This document shows positions 1 through 8,921 of a stretch of DNA of 64,000 nucleotides, in pieces. The notes beneath the pieces were generated by a model. The model had not been told where the DNA came from and did no database searches. It saw nothing but the letters and a program-made list of their open reading frames with translations. The stretch's first letter is position 1. Each line of letters opens with the position of its first letter. The stretch is from Sodalis ligni. Lineage in GTDB: Bacteria; Pseudomonadota; Gammaproteobacteria; Enterobacterales; Enterobacteriaceae. Made by a program: the position numbers and the translations under genes. The stretch spans positions 5,642,337-5,706,336 of the forward strand of contig NZ_CP075169.1 in NCBI RefSeq assembly GCF_016865525.2, in the 5' to 3' direction.

Positions 1-2
1 GT

Positions 3-740
3 ATCAAACACGTCGCTTCGTCATTGAATGTCTCGGAACCCCTTATCGTCAAAGTGGCTAAAAAACTGGGTTATACCGGTTTTCGTGAATTGCGTCAGGC
101 GTTATGGTCCTATTTTGCCGCTCTGCCTTTTGATAAAGAAGAAGAAATTTCTGAGGACGACAGCATTGAGCTGGTGCTGGATAAAATATTCAATAATTCC
201 ATCAATGCGTTAAAAGAGGCCCAGTCCGTCGCTGATCCGACGGTTATCGCCGAAGCATCCAGACTGATACTGCTGGCCGGGCATGTTACGCTGTTCGGCG
301 TCGGCGGTTCGGCCACGGTGTGCCTGGATTTTGAGCACAAGCTATTACGCATCGGCATCCTCAGCCACTCCTATAACGATTATCACCTGATGCTCATGGT
401 GGCCTGCCAGCTAGCGGAAGGGGATGTGGTGATTGTTATTTCGCAATCCGGCGATACCCGAGAACTGCTGCAGGCCGTGCAGGTGGCGAAGGACCGGGGC
501 GCAAAAATCATCTGTATTACCAATGATAATGTTTCGCTTCTGTCGCAACTGTCCGATTTGTCCATCTTCAGCCCCGCCCGCGGCGGTCCGTTATTAGGCC
601 AGAATGCCGTAGCCCGCATTATTCAGCTCAATTTGCTGGATACGCTGTTTATTGCCCTTGTTTTGCAGGACTATCATGGAGCAAAAGAAAAACTGGAACG
701 AAGCATCGAAATAGTCAAACCTTTACATGGCAAGGGATAA
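3..740 (+). CDS. RpiR/MurR-family transcriptional regulator (5' end outside window)
   Basis: The reading frame is open from base 3, so the gene begins upstream and only its 3' part is seen. The first visible residues look like the end of an RpiR helix-turn-helix (a stretch ending KLGYTGFRELR). They are followed from about residue 90 by a SIS sugar-phosphate-binding domain with the VISQSGDTRELL loop. Regulators of this family bind a phosphosugar through SIS and control adjacent sugar genes. An idnO-like dehydrogenase starts 60 bp downstream on the same strand, so control of gluconate or ketogluconate use is a reasonable inference. A TTG at base 24 could be read as a start but would remove the recognition helix. 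Confidence 0.8.
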   Translation: MKHVASSLNVSEPLIVKVAKKLGYTGFRELRQALWSYFAALPFDKEEEISEDDSIELVLDKIFNNSINALKEAQSVADPTVIAEASRLILLAGHVTLFGVGGSATVCLDFEHKLLRIGILSHSYNDYHLMLMVACQLAEGDVVIVISQSGDTRELLQAVQVAKDRGAKIICITNDNVSLLSQLSDLSIFSPARGGPLLGQNAVARIIQLNLLDTLFIALVLQDYHGAKEKLERSIEIVKPLHGKG

Positions 741-800
741 AACAGCGGTTACGATCCTGGGTACGGTTGGTTTTTTGAGTCGATTCCAGAGGAAGTTCTA

Positions 801-1565
801 ATGAACGAGCTCTTTTCATTGCAGAACAAAAAGATATTAATCACCGGTTCCGCGCGGGGTATAGGTTTTATTCTGGCCCGGGGACTGGCGCAGTACGGCG
901 CGGATATCATTATCAACGGCACCACCGCCGAGGGTACGGATAAAGCGGTGCGTGAATTGCGGGAAGAGGGTTATACCGCGTATGCGATGCCGTTTGACGT
1001 TACCGACAGCGGCGCCGTCAAGGACGCCGTCCAGCGTATTGAATCCACTATCGGCGCCATAGATGTGTTAATAAATAATGCCGGTATCCAGCGGCGCCAT
1101 CCCTTTACCGAATTTCCGGAGCAGGAGTGGGATGACGTTATCGCCGTGAACCAAAAGGCGGTATTTCTGGTTTCCCAGACCGTCGCACGGTATATGGTGA
1201 AACGGAACCGCGGCAAAATCATCAATATCGGTTCGATGCAAAGCGAACTGGGCCGGGATAATATTACACCCTATGCCGCGTCAAAAGGCGCGGTGAAAAT
1301 GCTGACCCGCGGTATGTGCGTTGAGCTGGCCCGCTATAATATCCAGGTAAACGGCATTGCCCCCGGTTATTTTAGTACCGATATGACCAAAGCCCTGGAA
1401 GAAGATGACGCTTTTACCGCCTGGCTCACCAAACGTACCCCCGCCGGACGCTGGGGCGATCCGCAGGAACTCATCGGCGCGGCGGTATTTCTTGCGGCGA
1501 AATCCTCTGATTTTGTCAACGGACACCTGCTGTTTGTGGATGGCGGCATGTCCGTAGCGGTCTGA
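801..1565 (+). CDS. idnO: SDR-family gluconate 5-dehydrogenase-like oxidoreductase
   Basis: Short-chain dehydrogenase of 254 residues, the usual IdnO length. The dinucleotide-binding GSARGIG motif is at residues 16-22, NNAG at 92-95, and the catalytic Ser145, Tyr158 and Lys162 are in place. IdnO-type enzymes interconvert D-gluconate and 5-ketogluconate with NAD(P)H in the cytoplasm. An AGGAAG ribosome site lies just before the ATG. The gene follows an RpiR regulator, but no idnD, idnK or transporter is visible, so the exact polyol or keto-acid substrate is uncertain. 3-oxoacyl-ACP reductase paralogues share this fold, but the NITPYAASKG context and length favour the gluconate branch. Confidence 0.75.
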   Translation: MNELFSLQNKKILITGSARGIGFILARGLAQYGADIIINGTTAEGTDKAVRELREEGYTAYAMPFDVTDSGAVKDAVQRIESTIGAIDVLINNAGIQRRHPFTEFPEQEWDDVIAVNQKAVFLVSQTVARYMVKRNRGKIINIGSMQSELGRDNITPYAASKGAVKMLTRGMCVELARYNIQVNGIAPGYFSTDMTKALEEDDAFTAWLTKRTPAGRWGDPQELIGAAVFLAAKSSDFVNGHLLFVDGGMSVAV

Positions 1566-1918
1566 TTGATTCCCCCTGGCCGTTGGCGCGGCGAAAAAAA
1601 TGCGCACGCCCCGTCCGCTTGATGCCCGGCGGTTCCAGGCTTTCAGCGGCAGATATCGGTCCGTGCGCTATCCTTTTTAGATTATTGTCAAAAGCCACTG
1701 CTTCCCTGTGCTTTTCATTTTCCATGGTTACGCCGGCCAGAAAGTGCTGCACTTCACGAAATCGTTACCCCACCGCCGGCCGGCGTGATTATCGGCCGCC
1801 GGTGCCGTTATCCCTCCTTAGCCCTATTGCCCGTTAGCGGGTATAATCGTCTCATGGACGCCGTTGGACTCTCCGGGCGTAACCACATAACTCTATAACT
1901 ACAGCGGCGCGACCACGC
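1566..1918. other. Intergenic gap without a recognised gene
   Basis: About 350 bases between the idnO-like gene and ygjP. I see no convincing coding frame, no tRNA and no strong terminator with a T run. Short GC-rich inverted repeats occur around 1770-1805. The promoter of ygjP should lie in the last 100 bases. Confidence 0.4.
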
Positions 1919-2428
1919 ATGACCGAATTGACTTATCTGCAGGGATACCCGGAGCATCTGCTGGCGCAGGTGCGGACCTTGATCCGCGAGCAGCGCCTGG
2001 GAGCGGTATTGCAGCAGCGCTATCCGGGAACCCATAGCGTCACCAGCGACAAAGCGCTCTACCAGTATGTGGTCGGGTTGAAAAACGCCTATTTGCGGAA
2101 TGCGCCGCCGGTGGACAAGGTTGCCTGGGACAGCAAGATTCATGTGATTAAGAATGCCCTCGGCCTCCACACCGCCGTATCGCGTATTCAGGGAGCCAAA
2201 CTCAAGGCCAAGGCGGAAATCCGTATCGCCACGGTATTCAAAAAGGCGCCCGCCGACTTGCTGCGGATGATCGCCGTGCATGAGCTGGCGCATTTGAAGG
2301 AGAAACAGCATGACAAGGCATTCTATCAGCTGTGCTGCCATATGGAGCCCCGCTATCATCAGCTTGAATTCGATACCCGTCTCTGGTTGACCCAGCTTGC
2401 GCTGGCGGATGGGGAAAACCGGGACTAG
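1919..2428 (+). CDS. ygjP: YgjP family zinc-metallopeptidase-like protein
   Basis: 169 residues, very close in length and sequence to E. coli YgjP (167 aa). The zincin signature HELAH is at residues 121-125, followed by LKEKQHDKAFYQLC, which supplies the downstream histidine. The family resembles the WLM/SprT-type metallopeptidases, and its cellular role is not firmly established. The gene stands alone with its own upstream region, and the methyltransferase begins about 80 bp later. I chose the ATG that gives the MTELTYLQGYPE start, which matches the E. coli N terminus. Confidence 0.88.
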   Translation: MTELTYLQGYPEHLLAQVRTLIREQRLGAVLQQRYPGTHSVTSDKALYQYVVGLKNAYLRNAPPVDKVAWDSKIHVIKNALGLHTAVSRIQGAKLKAKAEIRIATVFKKAPADLLRMIAVHELAHLKEKQHDKAFYQLCCHMEPRYHQLEFDTRLWLTQLALADGENRD

Positions 2429-2511
2429 CCATGCCCGTGCCGCGGCACATGGAGAACCATTTAAGCTATAGAGAGAGAAGACCTGCCACTATATCCATCA
2501 GGAGGTTAATT

Positions 2512-3312
2512 TTGTCTGAGCGTTTCGACGATGGCAGCGCCGGCGATGCGGATTACGGGGTTATCGGCCGGGAATATTCCCGCTACCGCCGCCCCGATCC
2601 CGCCATCGCCGGTTTAATCAGAGATGCCCTCCGGCCCGCGCGCACGGTACTGAACGTCGGCGCCGGCGCCGGTTCCTACGAACCCACCGATCTTGAGGTC
2701 ACCGCCCTGGAACCCTCCGCCTCGATGCGCGCCCAGCGGCCGGCGCATTTGCCCCGGGCCATTGAAGGCGTGGCCGAGGCGCTACCCTTTGCCGACGGGA
2801 TCTTTGATGCCGGCATGGCGACGTTCACGGTACATCAATGGCAGAACCTGGCCCAGGGACTGGCGGAGATGCGCCGCGTCGTTCGCGGCCCCATCGTTAT
2901 CCTGTCCTGCGATCCCGGTGAGCTTACCAAATCCTGGCTGAATGACTACGCGCCGGAAATGATCGCGGTGGAGGCGAAGCGCTATCCGCCCATGAGCAGC
3001 CTGACGGCGGCGCTGGGCAAACACGCCAGCGTGCGGCCGGTCCCGATCCCCTTGCGCTGCAGCGACGGTTTCGGCGAAGCCTATTATGGCCGGCCGGAAG
3101 CCCTGCTTGATCCCGGCGCGCGCCGGGCGAATTCCGCCTGGAGCTTCGTCGATCCGTCCGTCGCCGAGCGCTTTGTGCGGCATTTGACGCGCGATCTCGC
3201 CTCCGGCGCCTGGGATGCCAGGTACGGTCATTTGCGCACCCAGCCGAGTTTTGACGGCTCACTGAAATTAATTGTCGGTCACGGCATCGATTCGCCGTCT
3301 ACGCCGGAATAA
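2512..3312 (+). CDS. Class I SAM-dependent methyltransferase, TTG start
   Basis: The Rossmann-type methyltransferase motif I (VLNVGAGAGSY) lies about 40 residues from the chosen start. An acidic LEVTALEPS motif and a DAGMATFTVHQW post-motif follow, as in the UbiE/COQ5 or methyltransferase-11 family. The start is taken at TTG 2512 because a perfect AGGAGG sits at 2500-2505 with 6-base spacing. An upstream ATG at 2431 has no such site and would add a low-complexity basic leader. The protein is then 266 aa. The substrate is unknown. The transporter gene that follows starts within 45 bases, so the two may be cotranscribed. Confidence 0.7.
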   Translation: MSERFDDGSAGDADYGVIGREYSRYRRPDPAIAGLIRDALRPARTVLNVGAGAGSYEPTDLEVTALEPSASMRAQRPAHLPRAIEGVAEALPFADGIFDAGMATFTVHQWQNLAQGLAEMRRVVRGPIVILSCDPGELTKSWLNDYAPEMIAVEAKRYPPMSSLTAALGKHASVRPVPIPLRCSDGFGEAYYGRPEALLDPGARRANSAWSFVDPSVAERFVRHLTRDLASGAWDARYGHLRTQPSFDGSLKLIVGHGIDSPSTPE

Positions 3313-3356
3313 GGTTGTGCTATTGTCGTTATCCGTGCAAAAAAACTGATAACCCG

Positions 3357-4634
3357 ATGAAAAACAATATATACGCTCCGGACAGGATCATTACCGAGAC
3401 CGACCGGGTCCTGGGATGGCGGGACTTCTTTTCGTTATGGTTCTCCCTGGGCATCGGCCTGGCGGTGCTGCAGGCCGGCGCCGTGCTCTCCCCCGGCATG
3501 GGCATGGTAAATTCCCTCTATGCCATCACGCTGGGTTCGCTGCTGGGATGCCTGCTGCTGGCGCTGGCCGGCGTGATAGGTTTCGATACCGGACGCTCCT
3601 CCATGGCCTCCATGGCCTACAGCCTCGGTAAAAAGGGAGCCTCGGTGCCGGCGCTGCTGAATCTGCTGCAGCTGATTGGCTGGGGCGCCTTCGAGATTGT
3701 GATGATGCGCGATGCGGCGTCGTTGCTGGCGGCTCGCGCGCTGGGCAGCCAGAGTATCTGGGCCAATGCCGCCCTGTGGACATGGCTGTTCGGCATCGGC
3801 GCCACGGCCATCGCCCTGGGTGGCCCGCTGGCCTTTATCCGGCTGGTATTACGGCGCTGGGGGATCTATCTGCTGCTGATCGCCTGTGCCTGGCTGAGCC
3901 TGTCCCTGTGGCGGCACGGGGACATTCACCGGCTGGCGGCGGCGGCGGGCAACGGCAGCCTGCCGTTTGCCGCCGGCTGCGATATCGTTATCTCCATGGC
4001 GCTGTCCTGGCTACCGCTTATCGGGGATTACACCCGTTTCGGCAAAAGCGCGCGGCAAAGTTTTCTCGGCACCCTCGGCGGTTACCTGCTGGGCAGCCTG
4101 TGGATGATGGTTCTGGGCGGAGCCTATGCTCTGGCGTATGTGGGCAACGGCGACGCCAACGCGCTGCTGGTGGCGCTGTCCGGCGCCGCCCTGGGCATCC
4201 CGCTGCTATTGATCCTCATTGACGAAAATGAAAACGCCTTTGCCGACATCCATTCGGCGGCGCTCTCCTCGGCGCTGTTCATCCCGCGCCAGGTGAAGCC
4301 CTTGACCTTGATTATCGGCCTCATCTGCACCCTCATCGCCTGGCAGGTACCGTTATCCCAATACGAAAATTTCCTGCTGCTTATCGGGTCGGTTTTTTCA
4401 CCGCTGTTCGGCGTGGTGCTGGCGGAACATTTCCTGGTGCGCCGCCGCCGCAATCCGGCCCCCGGCGCCGGTTTGTCCTGGCGGGCATTCGCCGCCTGGA
4501 TCGTGGGTATCGCGGTGTATCAGCTACTGTTGCGGGACTATCCCCAGGTGGGCGCCACCCTGCCGTCGCTGTTGATTGCCGGTTTGCTGCATCTTGGCCT
4601 GGCCCGGCGGGGGGAATTTAATAGCGCTCGTTAG
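3357..4634 (+). CDS. cytX: NCS1-family transporter, probable hydroxymethylpyrimidine/cytosine permease
   Basis: Integral membrane protein of about 425 residues with roughly 12 hydrophobic segments, of the nucleobase:cation symporter-1 family. The N-terminal VLGWRDFFSLWFSLGIGLAVLQAG segment and the SWLPLIGDYTRF motif are typical of CytX and CodB proteins. CytX homologues import the thiamine precursor hydroxymethylpyrimidine or related pyrimidines across the inner membrane. No TPP riboswitch could be recognised in the 45 bases upstream, so thiamine control is not supported here. The ATG at 3357 was chosen over an upstream ATG at 3315, which overlaps the end of the methyltransferase gene region and adds a non-hydrophobic leader. 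Confidence 0.7.
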   Translation: MKNNIYAPDRIITETDRVLGWRDFFSLWFSLGIGLAVLQAGAVLSPGMGMVNSLYAITLGSLLGCLLLALAGVIGFDTGRSSMASMAYSLGKKGASVPALLNLLQLIGWGAFEIVMMRDAASLLAARALGSQSIWANAALWTWLFGIGATAIALGGPLAFIRLVLRRWGIYLLLIACAWLSLSLWRHGDIHRLAAAAGNGSLPFAAGCDIVISMALSWLPLIGDYTRFGKSARQSFLGTLGGYLLGSLWMMVLGGAYALAYVGNGDANALLVALSGAALGIPLLLILIDENENAFADIHSAALSSALFIPRQVKPLTLIIGLICTLIAWQVPLSQYENFLLLIGSVFSPLFGVVLAEHFLVRRRRNPAPGAGLSWRAFAAWIVGIAVYQLLLRDYPQVGATLPSLLIAGLLHLGLARRGEFNSAR

Positions 4635-4744
4635 AAAAACATTGACGGCACCGGGCGTCGGCCCTAATTTGATAGCGGCTGCGAGAGGGCGCCACCGACG
4701 CCTTACTCTTTTTTTTCTGTTCGATTACCCTAAGAGGGTTTTGT

Positions 4745-5272
4745 ATGGTTACCACGGCACAACCGAACATCAGTTTTTATCAGGCATCAGTGCCTGTTTT
4801 TATCCGCATGCTGACCAATCTATCCTCCCTGCTGGCTAAAGCGGCGGCCCATGTCCAGGAACAGGGCATCGAGCCGTCAGACTGGATCAACGCGCGGCTG
4901 GCGCCGGATATGTTCACCCTGGCAAGACAGGTCCAATCCGCCAGCGATGCGGCCAAAGGCGGCGCTGCGCGCCTGGCGGGCTGTGAAATCCCCAGCTTCC
5001 CCGATACCGAAAGCACCTTTGACGAATTGCAGACCCGTATTGCCAAGACGCTGACTTTTCTGGGTAATTTACATCCTGAGCAGTTTGAACACAGCGGCGA
5101 ACGCCCCGTCGTGATGAACATGCGCGGCAGCGAAAAATCCTTCACCGGTAATGACTACCTATTCCAAATGGCGATCCCGAATTTCTTTTTCCATATCACC
5201 ACCGCCTACGACATCCTGCGTCACCTGGGCCTGGCGATCGGTAAAAAAGATTATCTAGGCTCTTTCGAATAA
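4745..5272 (+). CDS. DUF1993 family protein
   Basis: 175-residue soluble protein matching the DUF1993 family in length and in features such as the N-terminal VPVFIRMLTNL, a central FPDTESTFDELQTRI and the C-terminal FFFHITTAYDILRHLG. Members are predicted DinB-like four-helix bundles, and their function is unknown. The gene is preceded by a purine-rich ribosome site (AAGAGGG) and followed by a strong hairpin terminator at 5289-5326. It appears monocistronic. Confidence 0.8.
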   Translation: MVTTAQPNISFYQASVPVFIRMLTNLSSLLAKAAAHVQEQGIEPSDWINARLAPDMFTLARQVQSASDAAKGGAARLAGCEIPSFPDTESTFDELQTRIAKTLTFLGNLHPEQFEHSGERPVVMNMRGSEKSFTGNDYLFQMAIPNFFFHITTAYDILRHLGLAIGKKDYLGSFE

Positions 5273-5285
5273 AATTTGGCATTAA

Positions 5286-5326
5286 AAAACGCCGGCAAAA
5301 TAACTGGATTTTGCCGGCGTTTCTTT
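5286..5326. terminator. Bidirectional intrinsic terminator
   Basis: A 12-bp stem (ACGCCGGCAAAA paired with TTTTGCCGGCGT) around an 8-base loop, with A-rich sequence on one side and T-rich on the other. It can end the DUF1993 gene on the plus strand and the DUF1471 gene on the minus strand. Confidence 0.85.
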
Positions 5327-5380
5327 GAATGTGATGCTTAGCCGGGGCATCCTACCCTGGCTCATTTATCCGTCATACCA

Positions 5381-5653
5381 TTATTCGTAGATTTCCGCGG
5401 TGCCGCGCATTTGGTTATTGCCGGTAACAGAGGTAATACGGAACGATCTGGCACCGGACTGGGCGGCTTTTTCCGCCAGCTGATTTTCAACAGAAGTTAC
5501 GTCATGGGCGCCGGTAACGGTGATTACGCCCACTTGCTGCTGTTCGGCCGGAGCCGAGCTGACCAAATCGGCGGCGAAGCTACCGAATGACAGAGTGCCC
5601 AGTGCGATGGCGGCGATGGCGGCGATGGTGTATTTTACGTTTTTCATTTTCAC
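5381..5653 (-). CDS. DUF1471 (YdgH/BhsA/McbA-like) small periplasmic protein, copy 1
   Basis: About 90 residues: a signal peptide ending SFA-A near residue 27, then a short DUF1471 domain (VGVITVTG...SRSFRITSV.GNNQMRGTAEIYE). E. coli relatives BhsA and McbA are secreted stress and biofilm proteins. The exact role here is unknown. It is the last of three tandem copies on the minus strand (5381-6451). All share the leader, the fold and the sequence around the start, so they arose by local duplication. The first copy to be transcribed is probably that at 6194-6451, but each copy has a 130-150 bp leader and may have its own promoter. Confidence 0.82.
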   Translation of the reverse strand: MKMKNVKYTIAAIAAIALGTLSFGSFAADLVSSAPAEQQQVGVITVTGAHDVTSVENQLAEKAAQSGARSFRITSVTGNNQMRGTAEIYE

Positions 5654-5804
5654 GGTCTCTCTTTAAAAGTAATGTTTGAAATACCGATTAGCGATATCGT
5701 TATTTCATGCAGATGATTATTTTCAGCGAAGGGGAATATCTTTTCCCTCCGGGGCAATTTGTTAGTGCTAATTCTTTTTGCTGATTATCAATTTCAAACG
5801 GTGC

Positions 5805-6065
5805 TTATTGATATAATTCGGCCTTGCCGTGTATTTCGTTATAACCGGTCACCGAGATGATACGGAACGATTTGGCGCCGGCCTGGGCGGCTTTTTCCGC
5901 CAGATCGCTTTGAACAGAGGTCGCGTCGTAGCCGTTGACGTTTATCACGCCCATTGACTGCTGCCGGGCCGGAACCGAATTCACTTGGTCGGCGGCAAAG
6001 CTACCGAATGACAAGCTACCTAATGCGATGGCGGCGATGGCATATTTAATATTTTTCATTTCCAC
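5805..6065 (-). CDS. DUF1471 small periplasmic protein, copy 2
   Basis: 86 residues with the same signal peptide and DUF1471 body as its neighbours, but the most diverged of the three (VGVINVNGYDATSVQSDL, ending AELYQ). It carries SFRIISVTGYNEIHG where the others have SFRITSVTGNNQM. The 150-bp leader repeats the GCGATATCGTTATTTC and CGGTCTCTCTTT words found before copy 1, so the duplicated unit included upstream DNA. Confidence 0.82.
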   Translation of the reverse strand: MEMKNIKYAIAAIALGSLSFGSFAADQVNSVPARQQSMGVINVNGYDATSVQSDLAEKAAQAGAKSFRIISVTGYNEIHGKAELYQ

Positions 6066-6193
6066 GGTCTCTCTTTAATAAAGTGCTTTTGAAATAGCGA
6101 CAGCGATATCGTTATTTCCTGCAGATGCGTTTTTTATTCAGCGGACGGGGATTTAATTCCCCGCCGGGGCTATTCGTTTACCGATAAATAAGC

Positions 6194-6451
6194 TTACTGA
6201 TATATTTCCGCGGTGCCGTGCATTTGGTTATTACCGGTGACCGAGGTAATACGGAATGATTTGGCGCCGGACTGGGCGGCTTTGTCCGCCAGCTGGCTTT
6301 CGATGGAGGTTACGTCGTGGCCACCGCTAACGCTGATGACGCCGACTTGCTGCTGGTTGGCTGGAGCGGAACTGACCAGATCAGCGGCGAAGCTACCGAA
6401 TGACAGGGTGCCCAGTGCGATGGCGGCGATGGTGTATTTTACGTTTTTCAT
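6194..6451 (-). CDS. DUF1471 small periplasmic protein, copy 3
   Basis: 85 residues, signal peptide then DUF1471 domain, almost identical to copy 1 apart from a one-repeat difference in the AIAAIA leader. It lies promoter-proximal in the tandem set, with about 240 bp of AT-rich DNA upstream (6470-6690) that is the likely regulatory region. The closeness of copies 1 and 3 compared with copy 2 suggests a recent duplication or gene conversion. Confidence 0.82.
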   Translation of the reverse strand: MKNVKYTIAAIALGTLSFGSFAADLVSSAPANQQQVGVISVSGGHDVTSIESQLADKAAQSGAKSFRITSVTGNNQMHGTAEIYQ

Positions 6452-6730
6452 GATGTTGTCTCTCTCGTAATTTAAGGGTTTTTGTCTTTGACGTTAATTT
6501 CTTAACGTTCGATAACTAAATACTATCCCTCTCACCGCCGCCGATCAACAACTTTTTATTATCGATCGTTAATTTATTACTTAAGAGACTGAAAATAATG
6601 ATAAAAAAAGTTTAAATTTTCTTGTTTTCAAGCTCGATTCGCCGGCAAAAACCTTCTTTAATTAACATTCGTTAATTATATAGAGCCTGGGGCATGAAGG
6701 GAAGGAGAAAAAACCCGGTGACGGCGGGGG

Positions 6731-6791
6731 AGTCACGGCGTGTTTACGATCTTGCAGCCTGTCTCGACCGGGCACTTTGTCAACAAGCTCA
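6731..6791 (-). repeat. Dispersed repeat, second family, partial copy
   Basis: Read on the minus strand, these 59-61 bases match 41968-42026 with five mismatches, including the shared words TTGACAAAGTG, CCGGTCGAG and GATCGTAAACACGCCGTGA. Only the left part of the longer element at 41968-42130 is present here. It sits between the DUF1471 cluster and the MarR gene. Confidence 0.65.
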
Positions 6792-6819
6792 GCGGCTTAT
6801 ACCGCCGGCATTGCCTCGC

Positions 6820-7272
6820 TCAGGCTTCCGCCAGGCGCTTAAGCAGCTGGATCGCCTCGGCGAGCTGTTCAAGCTCGTGAGGGGCGAAATGATGGCTGAT
6901 GGCATGGAACAGCCAGTCTTCACGTGCCGCCCGGCCGGCCTTGATAAGCTCGCGGCAGCGCTCGGTCAGGGATAACAGCGTCTGGCGGCCGTCCGTGGGG
7001 TCCGGCGTTCCGCTTATCATACCGGCGGCCGCAAGCGTTGCCACCGTGGCGCCCATGGACTGCGGGCGGACGCCCTCGGCCTTGGCGAGGGTCGTGACGG
7101 TGGCGGGGCCTTCCCGCTCAAGGCGCAGAATAACCGATTTTTGCGACTGGGTATAATCCCCGGGATGCGCCTGTTCACGCAATCGACGGCTCAGATTGCC
7201 GAGCACCAGCCGCAGCTCTCCCGCCATGGCCACGGCGCTTATTTCAGGTTCGCGCTGTTTATTGTCCATCAT
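6820..7272 (-). CDS. MarR-family transcriptional regulator
   Basis: 150 residues with the MarR winged-helix layout: an N-terminal dimerisation helix, a recognition region around VRPQSMGATVATLAAAGMI (about residues 69-87) and the wing motif PDPTDGRQTLLSLT. It lies 66 bp after the last gene of the ABC/hydantoinase cluster on the same strand. It could be expressed with that cluster or from its own promoter in 7273-7338. The ligand and targets are unknown. Confidence 0.82.
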   Translation of the reverse strand: MMDNKQREPEISAVAMAGELRLVLGNLSRRLREQAHPGDYTQSQKSVILRLEREGPATVTTLAKAEGVRPQSMGATVATLAAAGMISGTPDPTDGRQTLLSLTERCRELIKAGRAAREDWLFHAISHHFAPHELEQLAEAIQLLKRLAEA

Positions 7273-7338
7273 TCCCCTGGTCGTCCCAACGCCCGCTAAA
7301 AGAGTACTGTAACAAATTAAACGGCCAAGGGAAAAAGA

Positions 7339-8049
7339 TTAGGACCGGCTGCCTCCGGGCGAGCCCAGCCGCCGCTCAATGGCGCTGGAGGCGATTTGCA
7401 GCACGATAACCATGACCACATAAAACAGCGCCGCCAGCAGATAGGCCTGAAGATTCAGGAAGGTGGCAGAGGCGACCATCTGCGCGTTACGCATCAGTTC
7501 GGTCACGCCTATCACCGAGGCCAGGGAGGTGCCCTTGAGCACAATGATGAACTCATTGCATAACGGCGGGAACGCCACCCGCAAGGCCTGCGGCAGTATT
7601 ATACGCCGCATGGCCTGCGGGTAGGTCATGCCGATGGAGCGGGCGGCTTCCAGCTGCTCGCTGTGGATGGAGGTAATGCTGGCGCGGATGATTTCGGCGG
7701 TGTAGGCGCCCGCGTTTACCGCAAATGCCAGGGTGGCGGCGAACAGGCGGTTATCCAGCGGACTCAGCAGTTTTATCAATACCGGGCTGCCGGCCTGACT
7801 GGCCCAGGCCGGCAGTCCGAAATACACCAGATAGAGCAATACCAGCGGCGGCACGCCCCGAAACAGCGTGACATAACACAGGCACAGCAAACGCAGCGGA
7901 GTACGGCGGGATAGCCGGCCCAAGGCCACCAGCAGACCTATCAGCAATGCGCCGATCATGGCGAAAACCGTCAGCGACAGGCCCACCAGGGCGCCTTTTA
8001 AATAGAGCGGCGAATACGCCACCAAAAAGTCAATCATTGCTCGGGCCAT
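7339..8049 (-). CDS. Polar amino acid ABC transporter permease (HisM/GlnP type)
   Basis: 236-residue inner-membrane protein with about five transmembrane helices and the EAA loop EAARSIGMTYPQAMRRIILPQA that contacts the ATPase. Such permeases work as homodimers with a family-3 binding protein. The gene is third in a row with its ATPase (25 bp upstream) and binding protein, and follows the hydantoinase genes, so the transporter probably imports 5-oxoproline, a hydantoin or the derived amino acid. Only one permease gene is present, consistent with a homodimer. Confidence 0.85.
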   Translation of the reverse strand: MARAMIDFLVAYSPLYLKGALVGLSLTVFAMIGALLIGLLVALGRLSRRTPLRLLCLCYVTLFRGVPPLVLLYLVYFGLPAWASQAGSPVLIKLLSPLDNRLFAATLAFAVNAGAYTAEIIRASITSIHSEQLEAARSIGMTYPQAMRRIILPQALRVAFPPLCNEFIIVLKGTSLASVIGVTELMRNAQMVASATFLNLQAYLLAALFYVVMVIVLQIASSAIERRLGSPGGSRS

Positions 8050-8074
8050 CCCCTAATTAACAACTAAGCCATCG

Positions 8075-8878
8075 CTATTTTGACGCGCTGGACGCCAGGA
8101 ATGCTTCGATACGAACGCTGGGCGGCTGTTCAAAGAATTGCCGGGCCGGGAGATCGGCGATGATGCGCCCCTGCTCCATAAACACGATGCGGTCGGCAAC
8201 ATCACGGGCGAAACGCAGTTCATGGGTAACCATCAGCATGGTGCGCCCCTCCTCGCTCAGGCGGCGCATAACCGCCAGCACCTCTCCCACCAGCTCGGGA
8301 TCCAGCGCCGACGTCACCTCGTCAAACAGCAGCAATTCCGGCTCCATGCACAGCGCCCGCGCAATGCCCACCCGCTGCTGCTGGCCGCCGGAAAGCCAGG
8401 CGGGATAAGCCTGGGCCTTATCCGCCAGGCCCACCGACGTCAATACCGCCATGGCCCGCGCCACCGCCTCCCTGCGCGGCTGCCGAAGGACCCGGATCGG
8501 TCCTTCAATGAGGTTCTCCAGCACGCTCAGGTGCGGAAACAGCGCAAAACGCTGGAACACCATGCCGGTCTTGCGGCGCATGCGGCTGTTATTGGCGTCG
8601 CTGTCTTCGATACGCCGCTGTCCCACCTGGCGGTAACCGATTTGTTCGCCCCTGATCAGCACGCTGCCGCTGTCGTAACCGTTAAGGAAATTCACGCAGC
8701 GCAGCAGGGTGGTCTTGCCCGCGCCGCTGGGCCCGATGATGGCGACGGTTTCACCCCGTGCGATATCAAGACAGACATCAGTCAGCACCGGAACGCCGTG
8801 GAACGATTTGCAAAGTCCGGCGATTCGCAGCACCGGCATTTCATCGTTCCCCGGCGGCCTCTCCGTCATATCTGGCAT
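8075..8878 (-). CDS. Polar amino acid ABC transporter ATP-binding protein
   Basis: 267 residues. Walker A GPSGAGKTT lies near residue 50, followed by a Q-loop (MVFQRFALFPHL), the LSGGQQQRV signature, Walker B (LLLFDEVTSALD) and the switch histidine (VTHE). The layout is that of GlnQ/HisP amino-acid importers. A short insertion between Walker A and the Q-loop (about residues 85-100) is seen in this subgroup. It energises the neighbouring permease at the inner membrane, and the binding protein is encoded 43 bp upstream. Confidence 0.88.
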   Translation of the reverse strand: MPDMTERPPGNDEMPVLRIAGLCKSFHGVPVLTDVCLDIARGETVAIIGPSGAGKTTLLRCVNFLNGYDSGSVLIRGEQIGYRQVGQRRIEDSDANNSRMRRKTGMVFQRFALFPHLSVLENLIEGPIRVLRQPRREAVARAMAVLTSVGLADKAQAYPAWLSGGQQQRVGIARALCMEPELLLFDEVTSALDPELVGEVLAVMRRLSEEGRTMLMVTHELRFARDVADRIVFMEQGRIIADLPARQFFEQPPSVRIEAFLASSASK

Positions 8879-8921
8879 CTTGCGGCCTCATAGCAATCTT
8901 ATAAACACACCGGCGCCCGGT

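Noticed and set aside
3313..3356. TPP riboswitch before the cytX-like gene
   Set aside because: The 44-base gap is too short, and the conserved THI-box words are absent.
6694..6975. 93-codon plus-strand frame
   Set aside because: It overlaps the MarR gene antisense and includes part of a dispersed repeat.
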